From: Saxidomus purpurata
Lineage: Eukaryota; Mollusca; Bivalvia; Venerida; Veneridae
Length of the DNA: 64,000 nt
NCBI GenBank assembly: GCA_022818135.1
Contig: JAFMSR010000015.1
Location: forward strand, 29,331,144-29,395,143
Direction: 5' to 3'
This document shows, one piece after another, positions 59,248 to 64,000 of the stretch (positions are counted from its first letter, which is position 1; the number at the start of each line of letters is the position of its first letter). The translations under genes and the position numbers were made by a program. The notes under the pieces are model-generated. The model was not told the DNA's origin. It did not search any database and was given only the letters and a program-made list of their open reading frames with translations.

Positions 59248-60348
59248 CTGTTGTTAAATTGAGAAATAAAGTTTAGTTACTATGTGATGTGCTTTATTAA
59301 ATAAATGCAAGTATATAGTTTGAAAAGTTTCGTGTAAAACCTTCACTTTCATTTATATATGTTGTGTGTAATACATTCTATATACAAATCTGTGCCAGCA
59401 AATCACAGGTTAGCATAGGACAGAGAGTTAACTTATCATGCATAAACCCAGTAAAAATGCTGATTAGACAGGATCAATGTTACATCAAGAGTTGAGTACA
59501 CCTAGCCGAACACATGCTAGCTTAAACAAGAGGTTCTTGATGGTAGACTGCCCACCTTCAACACACTGGATTGTCTTATTTTGTCAAATATCTTTTGCAC
59601 AGTCCTGGTAGAGATTACATGCCTTTGAACTAATTTCAAATTATGGCTAATGGTTTCTGAAGAGAAGAATATTAAACATTTCCGGCATAGAAATATAAGA
59701 AACGGGTTGCCTTACTTATATTAACGAAAGAATATGTTTTGAACATTCTTGGTAGAAGGCCAAATTCGAATAATTCCTCCGAAATTATTACAAAATCTAA
59801 CGTAGGCTTTCTGGAGAGAACTTTTAAAGCTAATATATTAATCCATATAGAGAAATAAATCTTCAGTCAGTCATGTTTGAAAAATCGGCATCGGTAGAGG
59901 TTAACATCACAGGCATTTCTATGGGACGTTAACATTTCTCTGAAGTATATTTAAATTAGAACACTGTTACCTGTGTTGCGTATTTTCTGAAGTTATATGT
60001 ATATAGACATAATCTGAAATCAGCCATTTCATTGATGGCTATTACTTTTTCAAATCAACATCTCTTAAATAATACTCTGAAATAAAAGCGGAACTTTTAA
60101 AGTTCCCACCAAAACAGACAATATAAATGTGAAGTTTATGGCGGGCGAAGTTTTGATGAAAGGTCCATATTTTGAAAATATTTGGTAGACAGCCACTAGA
60201 ATATTAGACGATGCTACACATAAAATGTTTTCCTTTTGGGTCAATGCGGGGTGAGACACGATTTTTCAATTTGTTTTGTGTGGAACTGAAATAGTGTTAT
60301 ATAACACAAAAACAAATCAGACAATATAAAGTATTAGAAAGCACTTAC
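59248..60348 (-). other. Receptor intron 1, no feature supported
   Basis: AT-rich. Contains words resembling CTGAAGAGAAGAATATTAAAC at about 59655, probably a decayed HINE unit, but too degenerate to call. Confidence 0.4.
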
Positions 60349-60526
60349 ACTTTAACGTGAAAGTAATGGCTACGGGGAGGAAAGAGTATGTGTAATCCGG
60401 TTTAACCCTCTTATCGTACACGCTGGTATCTAAAAGTTTGTCGAGAAGATTCTTGGTATCCTTTCTGGTCTGGGCCACTGCACTTACTGTAAGTGCCTGA
60501 AGTATCAACAGCTTGGCAGTATACAT
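60349..60526 (-). CDS. Nicotinic-type Cys-loop receptor, exon 1 (signal peptide)
   Basis: The start codon gives MYTAKLLILQALTVSAVAQ, a typical signal peptide. Then TRKDTKNLLDKLLDTSVYD and KRVKPDYTYSFLPVAITFTL, the N-terminal helix and first strand of the extracellular domain. Donor GTAAGT at 60348. The predicted product is about 385 residues if the M1 frameshift is disregarded, short for the family because of the small M3-M4 loop. Acts as one subunit of a pentameric ligand-gated ion channel at the plasma membrane. The ligand cannot be inferred. Confidence 0.85.
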
Positions 60527-60723
60527 CTGTGATAGAAAGTATATCTGGTGATATTGTATTTCAAACTGATTTTGAAATTAAAGCCATATATAATTTATCT
60601 AAAATTGAAAAAAAAGTTTTACCGTCTTTCAATCAATATAGAACATCACAATGCTTTCCACAGGGGGTCTGACGTAATTCATGATATGGTTTTCAATGGG
60701 AATTTTAATTTAAATTTTAAGAC

Positions 60724-61800
60724 ATGAAGCATATAAAAGAAAAACTCAAAACAGTGGACAAGATTGACATACCTTTAAATTGCGATAAATTAGAAAAGCA
60801 AGGTAGAGAACCCACTGATCAAAGGGAGTCCATGAGTGAGAAACTGTTAGGTCTTGAGTTTAGGGGCATGAGAGAAAATCTCATGTTCTACCGTAACTTC
60901 TACGGTATAGCTGAACCAGCAACAGGAACCAAGGACGATTGTGAGAAACTGGCCAAAGATATTATCCGTACACATCTGGGTATTCCGGACGACATGTTAT
61001 TCTATTGTGTCCATAGGGTCGGACCAAAACACGTGCGGAAAAAAAAGTCCGATAGTAGTAAAGTTCCATTATTTTCACGACAGAGCAAGGATACGTTTAG
61101 CGTCATTTGAGAAAAGTGATTACCTGATGAAGGCAGGCTATGGAATCGGAGCCCAAATCCCAAAAGATAAACACGATGCCAGAAAACCGTTGTACGGCTC
61201 TATCAAGGACGCCAAGAAGTCTGTCAAATTTGTCGGGACAAAACTATTAATTGATGGGAAGGAATATCACCCAGTGGCACCCTCTGAAGAACCGAAATAT
61301 GGAGGTCATGAAGACCAGACTCTCAAGTTGCATTTGGAACATTAACGGACTTAAACTTAAATTGGTAGACAGTGATTTTACTCAGTATTTACAACCGTAT
61401 GATATATTTTTCTTGAATGAAACTTGGATTTCTTCAAAAGAAACTTTAAATTTGAATATACATGGTTATATATCAGATCATATATATGAAGCTAAGTTAA
61501 AAGAAAATAGTAGAGGATGATATAGTGGTGGAATATCAGTGTACTATAAATCCAAATGGAAAAGATATACAAGAATCAAAATGGTATGATCTGGATAATA
61601 CTACCAGCACATTTATTTCAATTTAGTTCTGATGTGTATATATGTCATGCTTATATTCCTCCGCATGATTCGCGCATTTTACAAAGAAAAGATTTTGATT
61701 TTTATGATCATATAGAAAGGGATGTCTAAAGATATGAGACGATAGGAAACATTTTTAATTTCTGGCGATCTGAACAGTAGAACATCAAATAACCTAGATT
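60724..61800 (+). pseudogene. Degenerate LINE: ORF1 plus start of endonuclease
   Basis: ORF1-like protein LEFRGMRENLMFYRNFYGIA ... IIRTHLGIPDDMLFY, shifting frame near 61060 to RIRLASFEKSDYLMKAG and KSVKFVGTKLLIDGKEY, as in LINE ORF1 proteins of the L1 type. From about 61310 the apurinic endonuclease begins: CIWNINGLKLK, DIFFLNETW, later YICHAYIPPHDSR and SGDLNSRT, in different frames with stops between. No reverse transcriptase follows, because the sequence switches at about 61790 to the inverted-repeat arm. Confidence 0.75.
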
Positions 61801-62245
61801 ATTTAACTTTTGTTACTGTGTAATATGTTCTACTTGCATACATCTGGCTAATTTATAACATGTAGTTATTTGTTAATTCATACATGTAGCCTAATATCTG
61901 CAACCGATTTTTCTGTATTTCAAATGACCTTTCAGAAAGCGGGTTTGTTTATTTCCATGTATTTTGTAAGACTGCTATAAGAATTGTACATAATGCCCTT
62001 TTATGAGTCAAAGGATTAGGTTCAACTTGACAGGTAAATCAGGTATAACGGTTATCTCAGTACTTGTTATGGAGAATATCACATATAACCTAATTTGGAT
62101 AATGTGACAGTGACGTAACAGATTTATGTGTACACAAAAGTTTACAAGCATTGCGTAAATAGGTAGAGCATGTACGTATATGCAAAAGGGTCAGTATAGG
62201 CTTTAAAATACATGAGCATATGGTAAAACGTGCGTTGGAGCAGTG
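61788..62245 (+). repeat. Left arm of inverted repeat around gap 2
   Basis: Matches 63550-64000 in inverted orientation with scattered substitutions (roughly 95% identity by eye), from AACCTAGATTATTTAAC to CATATGGTAAAACGTGCG. Interior loop about 1.3 kb including the gap. Confidence 0.85.
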
Positions 62246-62305
62246 GGTAAGGCGCTGGTTATATACAAATGAAAAATTTAAGGACTGGTTCGATCCTCAT
62301 CGAAG
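62228..62305 (+). repeat. tRNA-like SINE head
   Basis: TTGGAGCAGTGGGTAAGGCG and GACTGGTTCGATCCTCAT resemble A and B boxes, but the anticodon region is unpaired. It begins at the point where the inverted-repeat homology ends. Confidence 0.4.
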
Positions 62306-62309
62306 CTTT

Positions 62310-62860
62310 ATTTTTTTCTCCATTTAATTATTTCAGTATTACTTCAGGTAAAATCTTATCAATAAATATTATTAACAGTAAATGAAAGTAAATTGAACGG
62401 TTGCCGTTTGTTGAATTATAAAGTAAAGGCAAAATTTTATCTTCATTTTATTGTTCAATGCATTCTAAATATAATCAGAAAAAAAACATGAATTAAAATG
62501 ATTATAGAAGTAAACATATCATTGAAACCAAAAAAAAAAGAAATAAATTAAAACTATCTTACTGAAAAATGGACATGTCCTATATGAACTCCAGTTCCAC
62601 GCAACCAAAATAATCAGAAACCGGAGTCTTTACCTACTGCACTAGAGCGACATCGACTTATGTAATGTACAATACAAGTCAAATGTTTGAACGCCACCAG
62701 ATGGAGTGGGGGTTGCGATAAGTAGTAATGTTGGATTTAATGTATGGTGATTAACCAAACCTAATCTTTTTGCACTCTAATTGTGTATATGGCTGACCAT
62801 TTGCGTGCCAAGCGGGGATGCGCTATCGAGGCATTGAGTCTCAGAGCGTATAACTTCGTT
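62310..62860. other. AT-rich DNA, nothing firm
   Basis: A possible minus-strand tRNA-like fragment at about 62590-62655 (GTGCAGTAGGTAAAGAC on the minus strand). No gene. Confidence 0.35.
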
Positions 62861-62864
62861 ATTC

Positions 62865-63048
62865 ACCAAAATTTAGACTGGTTCGCGATCTTAAATCAAA
62901 AGACCGCTTGTTACAAAAGAACACACTGTGAAATCAATCTACAGTCTAAAAGTAGTTACGTCACCCCTTGGGCTGGATGTTGTGTATATTGATTATTTAT
63001 AGTAATAAGTATGTACTGTATAACACATGTCACTTTAATAAATAATTT
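62865..63048 (-). repeat. Dispersed repeat, copy with the empty site
   Basis: Inverted relative of 42640-42825 (62865-62992) followed by an inverted relative of 41745-41795 (62999-63048). In the other copy the two blocks are separated by about 0.85 kb. CTACAGTCTAAAAGTAG (62939-62955) is the uninterrupted target of the palindrome inserted at 42711. Confidence 0.8.
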
Positions 63049-63049
63049 A

Positions 63050-63549
63050 NNNNNNNNNNNNNNNNNNNNNNNNNNNNNNNNNNNNNNNNNNNNNNNNNNN
63101 NNNNNNNNNNNNNNNNNNNNNNNNNNNNNNNNNNNNNNNNNNNNNNNNNNNNNNNNNNNNNNNNNNNNNNNNNNNNNNNNNNNNNNNNNNNNNNNNNNNN
63201 NNNNNNNNNNNNNNNNNNNNNNNNNNNNNNNNNNNNNNNNNNNNNNNNNNNNNNNNNNNNNNNNNNNNNNNNNNNNNNNNNNNNNNNNNNNNNNNNNNNN
63301 NNNNNNNNNNNNNNNNNNNNNNNNNNNNNNNNNNNNNNNNNNNNNNNNNNNNNNNNNNNNNNNNNNNNNNNNNNNNNNNNNNNNNNNNNNNNNNNNNNNN
63401 NNNNNNNNNNNNNNNNNNNNNNNNNNNNNNNNNNNNNNNNNNNNNNNNNNNNNNNNNNNNNNNNNNNNNNNNNNNNNNNNNNNNNNNNNNNNNNNNNNNN
63501 NNNNNNNNNNNNNNNNNNNNNNNNNNNNNNNNNNNNNNNNNNNNNNNNN
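63050..63549. other. Assembly gap (500 N)
   Basis: Second placeholder gap of exactly 500 N, lying inside the loop of the inverted repeat. Confidence 0.99.
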
Positions 63550-64000
63550 TGCTCCTACGCACGTTTTACCATATGCTCATGTATGTTAAAGCCTATAACC
63601 CTTTTGCATATACGTACATGCTCTACCTATTTACGCAATGCTTGTAAACTTTTGTGTACACATAAATCTGTTACGTCACTGTCACATTATCCAAATTAGG
63701 TTATATGTGATATTCTCCATAACAAGTACTGAGATAACCGTTGTACATGATTTACCTGTCAAGTTGAACATAATCCTTTGACTCATAAAAGGGCATTATG
63801 TACAATTCTTATAGCAGTCTTACAAAATACATGGAAATAAACAAACCCGCTTTCTGAAAGGTCATTTGAAATACAGAAAAATCGGTTGCAGATATTAGGA
63901 TACATGTATGAATTAACAAACAACTACATGTTATAAATTAGCCATATGTATGCAAGTAGAACATACTACACAGTAACATAAGTTAAATAATCTAGGTTAT
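63550..64000 (-). repeat. Right arm of inverted repeat around gap 2
   Basis: Inverted match to 61788-62245. The match is still running at the window edge, so the arm may extend further. Confidence 0.85.

Overview
The window is a gene-poor, AT-rich stretch of an animal nuclear genome, most likely a bivalve mollusc. The evidence is intron-split genes with GT-AG junctions, no bacterial-style gene packing, and a high density of the tandem-cored, hairpin-ended non-autonomous repeats typical of bivalves (heads such as AGCTCACCTGGCACAAAG, proto-microsatellites of CGTC/GACA). There are two scaffold gaps of exactly 500 N (42916-43415 and 63050-63549).

Genes. (1) Plus strand, 1388-22815: a complete eIF4E class II gene (4EHP/eIF4E2), six coding exons, about 221 residues, with a 14.9 kb last intron. 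(2) Plus strand, four phase-compatible orphan exons at 14993-15131, 24447-24498, 45524-45655 and 47272-47355. They form one continuous reading frame of unknown identity. The first can also be joined in frame to 4EHP exon 5, so it is either an alternative 4EHP 3' end or part of an interleaved gene whose remaining exons I cannot see. (3) Minus strand, 60526-53913: a nicotinic-type Cys-loop receptor subunit in four exons (signal peptide, Cys-loop, M1-M4). It carries a one-base frameshift inside M1, so it is either a pseudogene or contains a sequence error.

Everything else is repeats. 5946-7287, 11011-11985, 12311-13226, 16938-18101, 23424-24257, 24861-25400, 32669-33137 (minus), 37181-38225, 39225-39420 (minus), 43530-44439, 47520-47968 and 50470-51570 (minus) are Helentron/HINE- or 'pearl'-like elements with tandem cores and a terminal hairpin followed by CTCTTGTT or CTAGTT. 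26538-32570 is a 6 kb satellite of 63-64 bp monomers with a 1711-bp higher-order duplication. On its left flank lie 195-bp repeats that look like its ancestor. 55459-57588 is a long inverted repeat made of about 21-bp tandem units, nested in another palindromic repeat inside the receptor intron. Also present are tRNA-derived SINEs (several with target-site duplications), hAT and pogo-like MITEs, five hairpin MITEs, and two degenerate LINEs (14114-14936 minus; 60724-61800 plus).

The most unusual signal is a set of tiny, (nearly) perfect palindromes of 28-36 bp inserted as units at 16181-16216, 42711-42738 and 36325-36353. Each is flanked by a 7-bp direct repeat (exact in two, 6/7 in one). Two of them have an uninterrupted 'empty site' copy of the host repeat elsewhere in this same window. 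They look like insertions of elements that are nothing but two abutting inverted termini.
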